DNA from: Gluconacetobacter johannae
Lineage (GTDB): Bacteria > Pseudomonadota > Alphaproteobacteria > Acetobacterales > Acetobacteraceae
Assembly: GCF_025994435.1 (NCBI RefSeq)
Contig: NZ_BAQK01000008.1
Coordinates: 62,001-126,000 of the forward strand
Direction: 5' to 3'
Length of the DNA stretch: 64,000 nucleotides
Shown: positions 16,971 to 25,497 of the stretch, one piece after another
How positions within the stretch are numbered: position 1 is the first letter of the stretch
Layout: every line of letters starts with the position of its first letter
The notes under the pieces: model-generated
Database searches by the model: none
Told to the model about the DNA's origin: nothing
The model's input: the letters and a program-made list of their open reading frames with translations, nothing else
Made by a program: the position numbers and the translations under genes

Positions 16971-17640
16971 CCTGCCGGTGGACGATGCGACGCTCGCGCG
17001 GCTGCTGAACTGGCTGTCGCCCGCCTTTCCCACCGGGGGGTTCGCCTACAGCCACGGTCTGGAATGGGCCGTCCAGGCCGGGGACGTCACGGATGTGGCG
17101 ACGCTGGTGGACTGGATCGGCGATCTGCTGTCCTGCGGCAGCCTGCGTAACGACCTGATCCTTGTCCGCGCCGCCTGGCAGGCGCGCGACGGAGCGGCGC
17201 TGGTGTCGCTGACCCGGATCGGCTGCGCGCTGGCCTCGTCGCGGGAGCGGTGGGAGGAAACGACGCGCCAGGGCGAGGCGTTCCTGCGCGGTGTCGCGGT
17301 CTGGGGGGTGGAGATTGCCGGACGCGGCACGCCGGGTGTCGCCTGGCCGCTGCCGGTGGCGCATGGAGCGGCCCTGGGCGCCTGCGGGGCCGGGGAACAC
17401 CATACGCTGGTCGCCAGTGCCAGCGCCGTGACGGCGGGGCTGGTCTCGGCGGCGGTCCGGCTGGTGCCGCTGGGGCAGACCGACGCGCTGCGCGCGCTGG
17501 CGGCGCTCGAGCGGCCGATCGCGGCGGCCGTTGCCGCGACGCAGGGGCAGGGTATCGCCGATCTGGGCGGGCTGTGCTTTCGCGCGGATCTGGCGGCCAT
17601 GCATCACGAAACACAGGAAACGAGGCTTTTTCGCACATGA
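16936..17640 (+). CDS. ureF: Urease accessory protein UreF
   Basis: UreF (234 residues from the ATG at 16936; 232 from a second in-frame ATG at 16942) works with UreD as the UreG GTPase partner that couples GTP hydrolysis to nickel insertion. Family features seen are LLNWLSPAFPTGGFAYSHGLE at the start and RWEETTRQGEAFLR, VAHGAALGA and VRLVPLGQTDALR further on. It overlaps the His-rich 3' end of ureE, which favours translational coupling. Extension further upstream only reads through ureE in another frame. The stop overlaps the ureG start as ATGA. Confidence 0.94.
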   Translation: MTMGTARIPIPDLPVDDATLARLLNWLSPAFPTGGFAYSHGLEWAVQAGDVTDVATLVDWIGDLLSCGSLRNDLILVRAAWQARDGAALVSLTRIGCALASSRERWEETTRQGEAFLRGVAVWGVEIAGRGTPGVAWPLPVAHGAALGACGAGEHHTLVASASAVTAGLVSAAVRLVPLGQTDALRALAALERPIAAAVAATQGQGIADLGGLCFRADLAAMHHETQETRLFRT

Positions 17641-18260
17641 CGGACAGCTATCGCGGCCCGCTCCGCGTCGGAATCGGTGGCCCCGTGGGGACGGGCAAGA
17701 CGGCGCTGATGGATGCGCTGTGTCGCCATTTCCGCGATCGCTACGACATCGCGGCCCTGACCAATGACATCTATACCCGCGAGGATGCGGAATTCCTGAC
17801 GCGGGCGGGTTCGCTGCCGCCCGAGCGGATCATGGGAATCGAGACCGGCGGGTGCCCCCATACCGCGATCCGCGAGGATGCGAGCATCAACCTGGCGGGG
17901 ATCGAGGAACTGTGCGCGCGTTTTCCGGTGCTGGACCTGGTGCTTGTGGAAAGCGGCGGGGACAATCTGGCCGCGACCTTCAGCCCCGAACTGGCCGACC
18001 TGACGATCTATGTCATCGACGTTTCGGCGGGCGACAAGATCCCCCGCAAGGGCGGGCCGGGCATCACCCGCAGCGACCTCCTGGTCATCAACAAGATCGA
18101 CCTCGCGCCCCATGTGGGGGCCGACCTGGGGGTGATGGATCGTGACAGCCGCCGGATGCGCGGCCAGCGGCCCTTCGTCTTCGCCAATATCCGCGCGGGC
18201 GAGGGGGTGGAGCGCATTGCCCGCTTCATTATCGAGGAAGGCGGCCTGCGCGTCGCCTGA
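17637..18260 (+). CDS. ureG: Urease accessory GTPase UreG
   Basis: The 207-residue SIMIBI GTPase has a P-loop at GIGGPVGTGKT, followed by the family TNDIYT segment, the metal-binding ETGGCPHTAIR (Cys-Pro-His) motif, VESGGDNLAATFSPEL and the base-recognition VINKIDLA. It delivers nickel with UreE/F/D. The ATG at 17637 overlaps the ureF stop. It ends the urease operon; the next gene runs on the opposite strand, and a hairpin terminator lies 20 bases downstream. Confidence 0.97.
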   Translation: MTDSYRGPLRVGIGGPVGTGKTALMDALCRHFRDRYDIAALTNDIYTREDAEFLTRAGSLPPERIMGIETGGCPHTAIREDASINLAGIEELCARFPVLDLVLVESGGDNLAATFSPELADLTIYVIDVSAGDKIPRKGGPGITRSDLLVINKIDLAPHVGADLGVMDRDSRRMRGQRPFVFANIRAGEGVERIARFIIEEGGLRVA

Positions 18261-18280
18261 ACGCCCGCCGCATAAAAGAA

Positions 18281-18305
18281 GGGCCGCCCGCGATCCGGGC
18301 GGCCC
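18281..18305 (-). terminator. Rho-independent terminator of the TonB receptor gene
   Basis: A perfect 10-bp stem (GGGCCGCCCG with CGGGCGGCCC) encloses a five-base loop. Read on the minus strand the hairpin is followed by TTCTTTTATG, so it suits termination of the minus-strand TonB receptor transcript about 30 bases after its stop. On the plus strand it has no T-tract, but may still slow readthrough from ureG. Confidence 0.75.
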
Positions 18306-18334
18306 ATGGGTGGGCGCGATCGGGATGTCGCCCG

Positions 18335-20842
18335 TCAGAAGTGGATATGTCCTTCCATGCCGAAGGTGCGCGGGGTCAGCATGCCATAGGCATAGTACCG
18401 TTCCACCACGCCGTCGCGTGAGCGCACCGAGCCGTAATCGTTGCTGACGGCGGTGACGGCGTACTGGTCGAAGATGTTGTTGATGAAGAAATCCAGGCTC
18501 CATTTCTTCGTGTTGTACGTGACCGACGCGCGATGGGTGACGTAGCTGGGGATCTTCTCGCCATAGCCGCGCAGGCCGACATGCGAATAGATGCTGCCGT
18601 TATAAGTCGTGGCCCAGTTGACGACGATGTTGCGTTCGTTCTTGAGCGGGATGACGTAATTGGCGATGAGGCTGCCCGAATTCTTCATCGAGCCCGGCAG
18701 GCGGTCGCCGGCATAGGCGGTGTAGAGGCCGTTCACCAGGTCCGGCGTGGTCCGGGTCAGGTGCGCGTCGGTATAGGAATAGGTCGCGGTCAGCGAGAAG
18801 TTCGGCGTGACCTTCCAGCTTGCGGTGGCGTCGAAGCCCTGCGAGACGGCCTGCGCGCCGTTGGCGGTGATGCCGACATTGCCGTATTTCGTGCGGCTGG
18901 GCACCTGTACGTCGAGCCAGTCGATATGGAAGCCCGCGAGCGTCATCATGACCCGGTGATGGAAGAAGTTGGCGCGGATGCCCAGTTCTTCGTTGCGGGT
19001 CCGGTCCGGCTGGAAGCTCATCTCGTTCGGCAGGGCGCAGGCATGCTGCGAGCTGGGATCGACGGGCAGCGTGCAAGGGGCGACGCGGTTGACGCCGCCG
19101 ACGCGATAGCCGGTGCTGTAGGTGAAATAGGCCATGACGTTGGGGTTGAAGCGATAGGAAATGTTCGCCTTCCAGATGACGCCGTCCGCGCCCGTCGCAC
19201 CGCGCTGCTCGTTGTAGCTGACGCCGGGATAGGCCTGGAACAGCGGCAGGGCCGTGCCGCCGTCGACCGTGGCGTCATAATTGAAATAACGGATGCCGCC
19301 GGTGACCTGCAGGTTTTTCAGAAGATGCAGGGTGCCTTCGCCATAGACGGCCTTCTCGGTCGTCGTAGTGTAGACGAACGACGCGTATTCCAGCTCGTCC
19401 GGACGGTCGTAGCCGGCCCATTCCGAATAGCCCGGCACGTATTCCTGACGCAGATAGGACGTCTTGAGCTGGTTGTAGAAGCCGCCGACCACCCAGTTGA
19501 ACGGCCCCTTGTGCGTGGAGACCAGGCGCAGTTCCTCGTTGAACTGGCGGTACTTGCGCTGGTTATTCGCGTAGGACGAGAAGTTCGGGAAAGCCTGGTA
19601 GCCGTAATCGAGGTCGATCAGAAGGTCGGTGTTGTCTTCGGTCTGGTGGATATTCTGTTGCGTGTAGGCCGTCGTGCTGACGATCTGCATGATGCCGGGA
19701 ATGTTGAAATTGAGTTCGCCGCTGTACAGATCGGACGTGCGGTCGACCGGCTCGAGATAGCGCCACGGCCCCTCGTCATGGCCTGTGCCCATCACGCCCG
19801 CGCCGTTGGCCTGCTGGCCGGCGGTCTTCGTTTCCTGATGCGCGTACGTCAGGTACGCCTTGATGTTGGGGTTGAGCTGCAGCAGGAGCTGGTTGCGCGT
19901 CGTGAAGGTGTGGTCGTAGTTGACGTCCTTGTAGCGGTTGAAATTCTCGCGCTGCTGGGCGGGCGTGCCGAAGGATTCATTGCCCGGCTGCGGGCTGGAA
20001 ACCCCCGGATCCTTCAGCACATGGTTGTAATCGATCCAGCCCGGATCGTTGTAGTAGCCGATGACCGTGCGGAAGGCGATGTGATCCTTCAGGATCGGGA
20101 TATTGAATGTCCCGTTGATCTCGCCGCCCGGATCGCTGCTGTGCGCCATGCCGAAGGTCTTGCCGTCGATGTCCGCGGACCATTTTTCGGTGTCCGGCCG
20201 GTTGGGCATGTAGCGGACGGCGCCGGCCAGCGTGCCGAGACCATACAGCGTGCCCTGCGGACCCTGCAGCACTTCGACACGGTTGATGTCGATCAGCTTG
20301 AAGTCGGTATAGAGCGGGACCTCGCCCAGATAGACGCCGACGGCATTGTTGCTGAAATTGCCGGTCGTGCTGGTGTTGCCCGAGGACAGGCCACGCATGA
20401 TGATGTTGCCGGCGTTGCCCGGGCCGGTGTCGGTGACGGTCAGGCCGGGCACGAAGGCGCTGAACTGCTTGATGTCGGTGATGCGCTCGGCCTGGAGCGT
20501 CTTGTTGTCGAGCACCGAGATATTGATCGGCGAATCCTCAAGCCGCGTGCGGCGGCGCGTGGCGGTGACGTACACCTGTTCGGGCCCGGCCGCGGGCGCG
20601 TTCGTCGCCGTGGGGCGTGCGGCCGCCGCTGTCGGGCCGGTCGCGGATGCCGTCTGGGTCATGGCCGGGGCGGCGGCGACTTTCGGCGTGGCGGCTTTCT
20701 TGCCTGCTCCCTGACGCGCCTTGGCCGGGGCCACATCGGCGGCATCGGCCGGCGACGCCGCGATGATGAGCCCCATCGGGGCGCAGTTCATCAGGATCGT
20801 GGCGCAAAGCAGCCTGGTTCTTTTCGCCGAAAGGCCTTTCAT
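18335..20842 (-). CDS. TonB-dependent outer-membrane receptor
   Basis: The 835-residue receptor starts after a GGAGGAAT ribosome-binding site with a signal segment and an Ala/Pro-rich linker. A TonB-box-like EQVYVTATRRR follows, then the plug domain (DSPINISVLD, GLTVTDTGPGNAGNIIMRGL, VEVLQGPQGTLYG) and a long barrel ending in EGHIHF with C-terminal Phe. It looks like the FecA/FyuA-like class of broad-substrate receptors. Its only neighbours are the urease operon (convergent) and the permease-kinase gene (divergent, 292 bp). It may therefore import a large or scarce nitrogen compound or a metal complex such as nickel; this is inference. A TTTGACGTA box lies about 130 bases upstream of its start. 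Confidence 0.93.
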   Translation of the reverse strand: MKGLSAKRTRLLCATILMNCAPMGLIIAASPADAADVAPAKARQGAGKKAATPKVAAAPAMTQTASATGPTAAAARPTATNAPAAGPEQVYVTATRRRTRLEDSPINISVLDNKTLQAERITDIKQFSAFVPGLTVTDTGPGNAGNIIMRGLSSGNTSTTGNFSNNAVGVYLGEVPLYTDFKLIDINRVEVLQGPQGTLYGLGTLAGAVRYMPNRPDTEKWSADIDGKTFGMAHSSDPGGEINGTFNIPILKDHIAFRTVIGYYNDPGWIDYNHVLKDPGVSSPQPGNESFGTPAQQRENFNRYKDVNYDHTFTTRNQLLLQLNPNIKAYLTYAHQETKTAGQQANGAGVMGTGHDEGPWRYLEPVDRTSDLYSGELNFNIPGIMQIVSTTAYTQQNIHQTEDNTDLLIDLDYGYQAFPNFSSYANNQRKYRQFNEELRLVSTHKGPFNWVVGGFYNQLKTSYLRQEYVPGYSEWAGYDRPDELEYASFVYTTTTEKAVYGEGTLHLLKNLQVTGGIRYFNYDATVDGGTALPLFQAYPGVSYNEQRGATGADGVIWKANISYRFNPNVMAYFTYSTGYRVGGVNRVAPCTLPVDPSSQHACALPNEMSFQPDRTRNEELGIRANFFHHRVMMTLAGFHIDWLDVQVPSRTKYGNVGITANGAQAVSQGFDATASWKVTPNFSLTATYSYTDAHLTRTTPDLVNGLYTAYAGDRLPGSMKNSGSLIANYVIPLKNERNIVVNWATTYNGSIYSHVGLRGYGEKIPSYVTHRASVTYNTKKWSLDFFINNIFDQYAVTAVSNDYGSVRSRDGVVERYYAYGMLTPRTFGMEGHIHF

Positions 20843-20969
20843 TCATTCCTCCAGAGCATCGGGTCACGCGGCCCGCCCGCGCGGGCGGCTTTCTTGGCGG
20901 AAGGGGAGCCTGCTCCTTCCTGTTCAGTCTCGCTGTGTAAGGATTTCGTTGCAAGACTGATATGGGTCA

Positions 20970-20978
20970 TTTGACGTA
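20970..20978 (+). promoter_or_regulatory. Candidate TTTGACGTA regulatory box in the TonB receptor/sensor intergenic region
   Basis: TTTGACGTA followed directly by ACCTCCCCCC lies in the divergent region between the TonB receptor and the permease-kinase. The identical nine bases occur at 25397, also followed within a few bases by a C-run, ahead of the amine dehydrogenase operon. The shared position relative to regulated-looking genes suggests an operator for the LuxR-type regulator at 24436. No footprint can be inferred from two copies alone. Confidence 0.35.
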
Positions 20979-21134
20979 ACCTCCCCCCAAAGCCCGGCGT
21001 ACGCGATCTCTGGCGGCGGGCCGGGCGCGCCTGTATCATCGCCGTGTCATGAAAAAGGCCGTTCCCTTCCCGCGCCGGACCCAGGGCGGGTCCATCCCCC
21101 CATCGTCGCCGCCGGCGGCGGGGCGCGCCGTCGC

Positions 21135-24100
21135 ATGAGCGGTCCGGTCCAGCCGGAGCGCCGGACGTACAACCAGTGGGTCAATACCCAGACGCTGGAG
21201 GATTACGCGCTGCGCCATACCGCGTCGCGCGGGCGGCGGTGGAGCCACTGGACGATCGCCAACACCGCGCTCGGGGCCGCCAGCTTCCTTGCCTGCGAGG
21301 CGATCGGCGGGACGATCACGCTGCAGTTCGGATTCGTCAACGCAATGACGGCCATCCTGGCCGCGACGGTGATCTTTCTGGTGATCGGTGCGCCGATCGC
21401 CATCTGCGCCGCCCGCGAGGGGCTGGATGTGGACCTGCTGACGCGCGGCGCGGGGTTCGGCTATCTGGGGTCCACGGTGACCTCGCTGATCTATGCCAGC
21501 TTCACTTTCCTGCTGTTCGCGGTCGAGGCGAGCATCATGGCGTTCGCCATCGGCCTGGCGACTGGGCTGCCGGTCTCGCTCGCCTATGTCGTCAGCGCGC
21601 TCGGCGTGGTGCCCATCGCGCTGTACGGCATGAAGGCCATTACCCGGATGCAGCTTGTGACGCAGCCGATATGGCTGGTCCTGCAGTTCGGTCCGCTGGC
21701 CTGGGTCCTGATGTCCGAGCCGGCGGCGGTTGCGGCCTGGGCGCATGCACAGGGCGTGCTGGATGGCGGCGGGAGCGGAAACCTCATCCTGTTCGGCCTG
21801 GCTCTTTCGACCATCCTGTCACTTCTGCCGCAGATCGGCGAACAGGCGGACTATCTGCGCTTCCTCCGCCGGCCGTCGCGGGGCGGGGACCTGCGATGGT
21901 GGGCGGCCGTGCTGTCGGGCGGGCCGGGATGGGGGGTGATCGGCGGGCTGAAGCTGGCGGCCGGCTCGTTTCTGGCGGTGTTCGCGCTGGCCCATCATGT
22001 CGGCCTGGCCCAGGCCGACAGCCCGCCCGCGATGTATGCGGTCATGTTCGGCGAGGTGACAGGCCGGCCGGATGTCGCGCTGGCCCTGATGCTGGTCTTT
22101 GTCGTGGCCTGCCAGATGAAGATCAACGTGACCAATGTCTATGCGGGGTCGATCGCCTGGTCGAACTTCTTCGCGCGGCTGACGCACGCCCATCCCGGCC
22201 GCGTGGTGTGGCTGGTGTTCAACGCGGTGCTCGCCCTGCTGATAATGGAGGCGGGGATCCTGCGTACGATGTCCACGCTGCTGGCCCTGTACGCGAATCT
22301 CGCTTCCGGCTGGATCGGCGCCCTGTCGGCCGACCTCATGGTCTCGAAGCCGCTGGGCCTGAGCCCCAGGGGCGTGGAATTCCGCCGGGCCTATCTGTAC
22401 GACGTGAACCCGGTGGGGGTGGGGGCGATGGCGCTGTCCCTCGTCACCTCCTCCTCGGCCCTGACCGGGGTGCTGGGCGAGACCGCGCAGGCGTTCGCGC
22501 CGCTGCTGGGGTTGACCGTGGCGTTCGTTTCGGCGCCCGCGATCGCCCTGGCCACCCGCGGACGCTTCTATATCGCCCGTCCGCCCGAGGCCTATGCGTC
22601 GGACCTGCGCTGCACGGTGTGCGACATCGTCTACGAACCGGCGGACATCGTGTCCTGCCCGTTCCATCGCGGGGCGGTGTGCTCGCTGTGCTGCACGTTG
22701 GAAAGCCGCTGCCACGACCAGTGCAAGGACAACAGCGACATCGTCCAGCAGGCCCGCGACCTGCTGCGCCGCGTGCTTCCCAGCGAGGCGGGGCGCTATC
22801 TCGACGGCAGCGTGGCGCATTTCCTTGTCATCATGCTGGGCTTCAACGCCATTCTCGGCGTCGTGTTCTACTGGGTCACGTTCGGCGAGGGCGCGTCCGG
22901 CGCGTTGCGGCGGGACCTGGAGCAGATCTTCGTGGCGCTGGAGGTTCCGGCGGGGATCGTGGCGTGGCTGTTCGTTCTGGCGCATAACAGCCGGCGCACG
23001 GCCGAGCGCGAGACGCGGCAGCAGACCGCCATGCTGCGCCAGGAGGTCGCGGCCCACATCCTGACGGATGCGGCGCTGCAGAAGGCGCGGGACGCGGCGG
23101 AGGCCGCCAATGCGGCCAAGACCCGCTACCTGGTGGCCGTCAGCCACGAGATCCGCTCGCCGCTGAATGCGATCTACGGCTACGCGCAGCTTCTCGAACG
23201 CGGGGGCGCGGTGGCCCCGGTCGAGGTCGGCGGGGTGATCCGCCAGTCCGCCGAGCATCTGACGAACCTGGTGGAGGGGCTTCTCGATATCTCGCGGGTC
23301 GAGAGCGGAGTGGTGGAGGTGCGCTCGGATATCGTCCCGATCCGGGCCCTGCTGCATCATCTGGTGGCGATGTTCCGCATGCAGGCGGCGGCCAAGGGGC
23401 TGACGCTGGACCTGGTCATTCATGACCGCCTGCCGTCGCATGTGAAGACGGACGAGAAGCGGTTCCGGCAGATCGTGATTAACCTGCTGTCCAACGCCGT
23501 GAAATATACCCGGCAGGGGGGTGCGACCGTATCGGTCCGATATCGCAGCGAGGTCGCCCGGATCGAGATTTCCGATACCGGCACAGGGATTCATCCGGAG
23601 GACCTCGAGCGGATCTTCGAGCCGTTCGAGCGTGGCCGGCAGGCGGAGGTCCACCCCCAGCCGGGCATAGGGCTGGGGCTGTCCATCACGCGTGTCCTGA
23701 CGCGGATCCTGGGTGGCGACATCACGGCCGAGAGCACGCCGGGCGTGGGCAGCACCTTCCGGCTGTCCCTGATGCTTCCGGCCGTCCATCAGGTGGGCGG
23801 CACCGCGTCCAGCGACAGGATCGTCGGCTATCAGGGGGTGCGGCGCCAGGTGGTGGTGGTCGATGACGACCTGCGCCAGCACGGCTTTCTGGACGGGCTT
23901 CTCACCCCGCTCGGCTTTCAGGTGCATGACGCGTCCAGCGGGGCGGAGGCGCTGGACCTGGTGGCCCGCCTGTCGCCCGACCTGGTGCTGCTGGATATCC
24001 AGATGCCCGGCGACAATGGATGGATCATCGCGTCGCGGCTTCGCGCGCTGGCCGGCTCGGGGCTTCGCATCGTGATGGTGTCGGCGAACGCGGCGGAATT

Positions 24101-24449
24101 CAGCACCGGGGCGGATGGGCTGGCCGTGCACGATGGTTTCGTGACAAAACCGGTGGATGTCGATGTGCTTCTGGGTATGATCGGGCGTGTGCTGGCATTG
24201 CAATGGACATATGCCGAGGCGCCGGAGCCCGCGACGGCGATGCCTGGCGCCTCGCCCGGACTGCGGCAGCAGCTGGGCGAGCTGCGCCGGGCGGCGCGTA
24301 TGGGCCATGTCCGCGCGGCCGAGGCATTGACTGCGGAACTGGTGGCCGGGACCGACGGCGACAGGGCCTTCATTGCCGTCCTCAAGGAGCATCTGGAGCG
24401 TTTCGACCTGCGGAGCGTAGGGAGGATCATCGACGATGCGGAGTCCTGA
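21135..24449 (+). CDS. NCS1-type permease fused to hybrid sensor histidine kinase
   Basis: The protein has 1104 residues. About residues 1-480 are an NCS1 (nucleobase/cytosine-type cation symporter) module with roughly twelve helices (WSHWTIANTALG, FGYLGSTVTSLIYASFTF). A cysteine cluster at residues 493-530 (CTVC, SCPFHRG, CSLCC, RCHDQC) could bind zinc. Two more helices and a short coiled coil follow. The kinase has the H-box SHEIRSPLNAIYGY (His671), N-box NLLSNAVKYT, DTGTGI and GIGLGLSIT. A receiver with DDD and LLDIQMPG (Asp954) follows, then a short helical tail that may be Hpt-like. It should sense, and perhaps import, a small nitrogen compound. It overlaps the next regulator gene by 14 bases. 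Confidence 0.93.
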   Translation: MSGPVQPERRTYNQWVNTQTLEDYALRHTASRGRRWSHWTIANTALGAASFLACEAIGGTITLQFGFVNAMTAILAATVIFLVIGAPIAICAAREGLDVDLLTRGAGFGYLGSTVTSLIYASFTFLLFAVEASIMAFAIGLATGLPVSLAYVVSALGVVPIALYGMKAITRMQLVTQPIWLVLQFGPLAWVLMSEPAAVAAWAHAQGVLDGGGSGNLILFGLALSTILSLLPQIGEQADYLRFLRRPSRGGDLRWWAAVLSGGPGWGVIGGLKLAAGSFLAVFALAHHVGLAQADSPPAMYAVMFGEVTGRPDVALALMLVFVVACQMKINVTNVYAGSIAWSNFFARLTHAHPGRVVWLVFNAVLALLIMEAGILRTMSTLLALYANLASGWIGALSADLMVSKPLGLSPRGVEFRRAYLYDVNPVGVGAMALSLVTSSSALTGVLGETAQAFAPLLGLTVAFVSAPAIALATRGRFYIARPPEAYASDLRCTVCDIVYEPADIVSCPFHRGAVCSLCCTLESRCHDQCKDNSDIVQQARDLLRRVLPSEAGRYLDGSVAHFLVIMLGFNAILGVVFYWVTFGEGASGALRRDLEQIFVALEVPAGIVAWLFVLAHNSRRTAERETRQQTAMLRQEVAAHILTDAALQKARDAAEAANAAKTRYLVAVSHEIRSPLNAIYGYAQLLERGGAVAPVEVGGVIRQSAEHLTNLVEGLLDISRVESGVVEVRSDIVPIRALLHHLVAMFRMQAAAKGLTLDLVIHDRLPSHVKTDEKRFRQIVINLLSNAVKYTRQGGATVSVRYRSEVARIEISDTGTGIHPEDLERIFEPFERGRQAEVHPQPGIGLGLSITRVLTRILGGDITAESTPGVGSTFRLSLMLPAVHQVGGTASSDRIVGYQGVRRQVVVVDDDLRQHGFLDGLLTPLGFQVHDASSGAEALDLVARLSPDLVLLDIQMPGDNGWIIASRLRALAGSGLRIVMVSANAAEFSTGADGLAVHDGFVTKPVDVDVLLGMIGRVLALQWTYAEAPEPATAMPGASPGLRQQLGELRRAARMGHVRAAEALTAELVAGTDGDRAFIAVLKEHLERFDLRSVGRIIDDAES

Positions 24450-25362
24450 CAGGCTGTTGGACGCGGATCGCCCGTGCGTGCTCGTGGTGGATGACACGCC
24501 CCAGTCCCTGCGTTTCGTGACCACCGCGCTGGAGGCCGAAGGCATGACGGTGCTGATCGCGCCGGACGGTCATGCCACGCTGGAACTGCTGCAGGACGTG
24601 GTTCCCGACCTGATCCTCATGGACGCGATGATGCCGGGGATGGACGGGTTCGAGACCACGCGGCGCATCAAGAAGGATCCGGCGCTCAGCCATGTGCCGG
24701 TCATTTTCATGACCGGCCTGACCGAGACGGAACATGTCGTGCGCGGGCTGGAGGCCGGCGGGGTGGATTATGTCCACAAGCCCGTGGTGGTGGATGAGCT
24801 GATCGCGCGGGTGCGGGTGCATCTGCGTAACGCGCGCGCCGCGCGGGCCAGCCATCAGGCCCTCGATTTCGGGCGTCGTCCGACGATCGGGGTCAGCGCG
24901 GCGGGGGTGCTGCGGTGGCACACGCCGGAAGCGGCGGCGGCGCTGTCGAGCTGCTTTCCACAGTGGCAGGTCGATGATCGCCTGCCTGAGCCGCTCTGCG
25001 ACGTGCTGGTCGACCTGGGGACGCAGCGGCCGCTTGTCGTGCGCCGGACGCTGGATGTCGCCGAAGGCCGGCTGGAATGCGTTGTCGTCGGCACGATGGA
25101 TGACGGTTCGATGTGCGTCACGCTGCTGCTCAGGCGACCGGGCGAGGAGGAACGGCTGCTGGGGCGTCGGCACAACCTGACCACGCGCGAAGCGGAGGTC
25201 CTGCTCTGGATCAGCCGGGGCAAGCCCAACCGCGATGTCAGCGAGATCCTGAATATCAGCCCGCGTACGGTGAACAAGCATCTGGAGCAGATTTTCGCGA
25301 AGCTGGGCGTCGAGAACCGCGCCTCGGCCGCCGCGATCGCCGTCACGACGCTGAATGAATGA
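24436..25362 (+). CDS. Response regulator, receiver plus LuxR-type HTH
   Basis: The 308-residue protein starts with a receiver domain (VVDDTPQS acidic pocket, LILMDAMMPGMDGFE with phospho-acceptor Asp63, FMTGL, and the conserved VHKP lysine). A middle region of about 100 residues matches nothing I recognise. The C-terminal LuxR/NarL helix-turn-helix covers about residues 240-300 (LTTREAEVLLWISRGK, ISPRTVNKHLEQIFAKLGV). The overlap with the permease-kinase gene makes it the cognate output protein. It is the only transcription factor inside the 9.7-40 kb island, so likely targets are the divergent TonB receptor and the amine dehydrogenase operon that starts 135 bp downstream. The shared TTTGACGTA boxes are candidate sites. 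Confidence 0.93.
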   Translation: MRSPDRLLDADRPCVLVVDDTPQSLRFVTTALEAEGMTVLIAPDGHATLELLQDVVPDLILMDAMMPGMDGFETTRRIKKDPALSHVPVIFMTGLTETEHVVRGLEAGGVDYVHKPVVVDELIARVRVHLRNARAARASHQALDFGRRPTIGVSAAGVLRWHTPEAAAALSSCFPQWQVDDRLPEPLCDVLVDLGTQRPLVVRRTLDVAEGRLECVVVGTMDDGSMCVTLLLRRPGEEERLLGRRHNLTTREAEVLLWISRGKPNRDVSEILNISPRTVNKHLEQIFAKLGVENRASAAAIAVTTLNE

Positions 25363-25396
25363 TCCGCGCGGCCCCTGACCGGGGCAATCTGCGGTG

Positions 25397-25405
25397 TTTG
25401 ACGTA
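25397..25405 (+). promoter_or_regulatory. Candidate TTTGACGTA regulatory box upstream of the amine dehydrogenase operon
   Basis: TTTGACGTA followed by GTGACGCCCCGGG lies 93 bases before the heavy-chain gene start, in the only sizeable gap between the regulator gene and the amine dehydrogenase operon. It is identical over nine bases to the site at 20970. Confidence 0.35.
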
Positions 25406-25497
25406 GTGACGCCCCGGGCGCGGGACAGTGATGATGCCGGAACATTCCCCACGGGACGCGCCGGCCGCCTCCCGCCATGTCATCATCGGAGAGCGCC

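Noticed and set aside
18533..20974. 813-codon open frame on the plus strand opposite the TonB receptor
   Set aside because: It is a GC-bias shadow: its translation is Arg/Ala/Asp-rich without domain features, while the minus strand encodes a complete TonB receptor with signal peptide, plug motifs and terminal Phe.
21819..24545. 908-codon minus-strand frame opposite the permease-kinase
   Set aside because: It is very rich in Arg, His and Gln, has no family motif, and overlaps a clear multi-domain gene on the plus strand.
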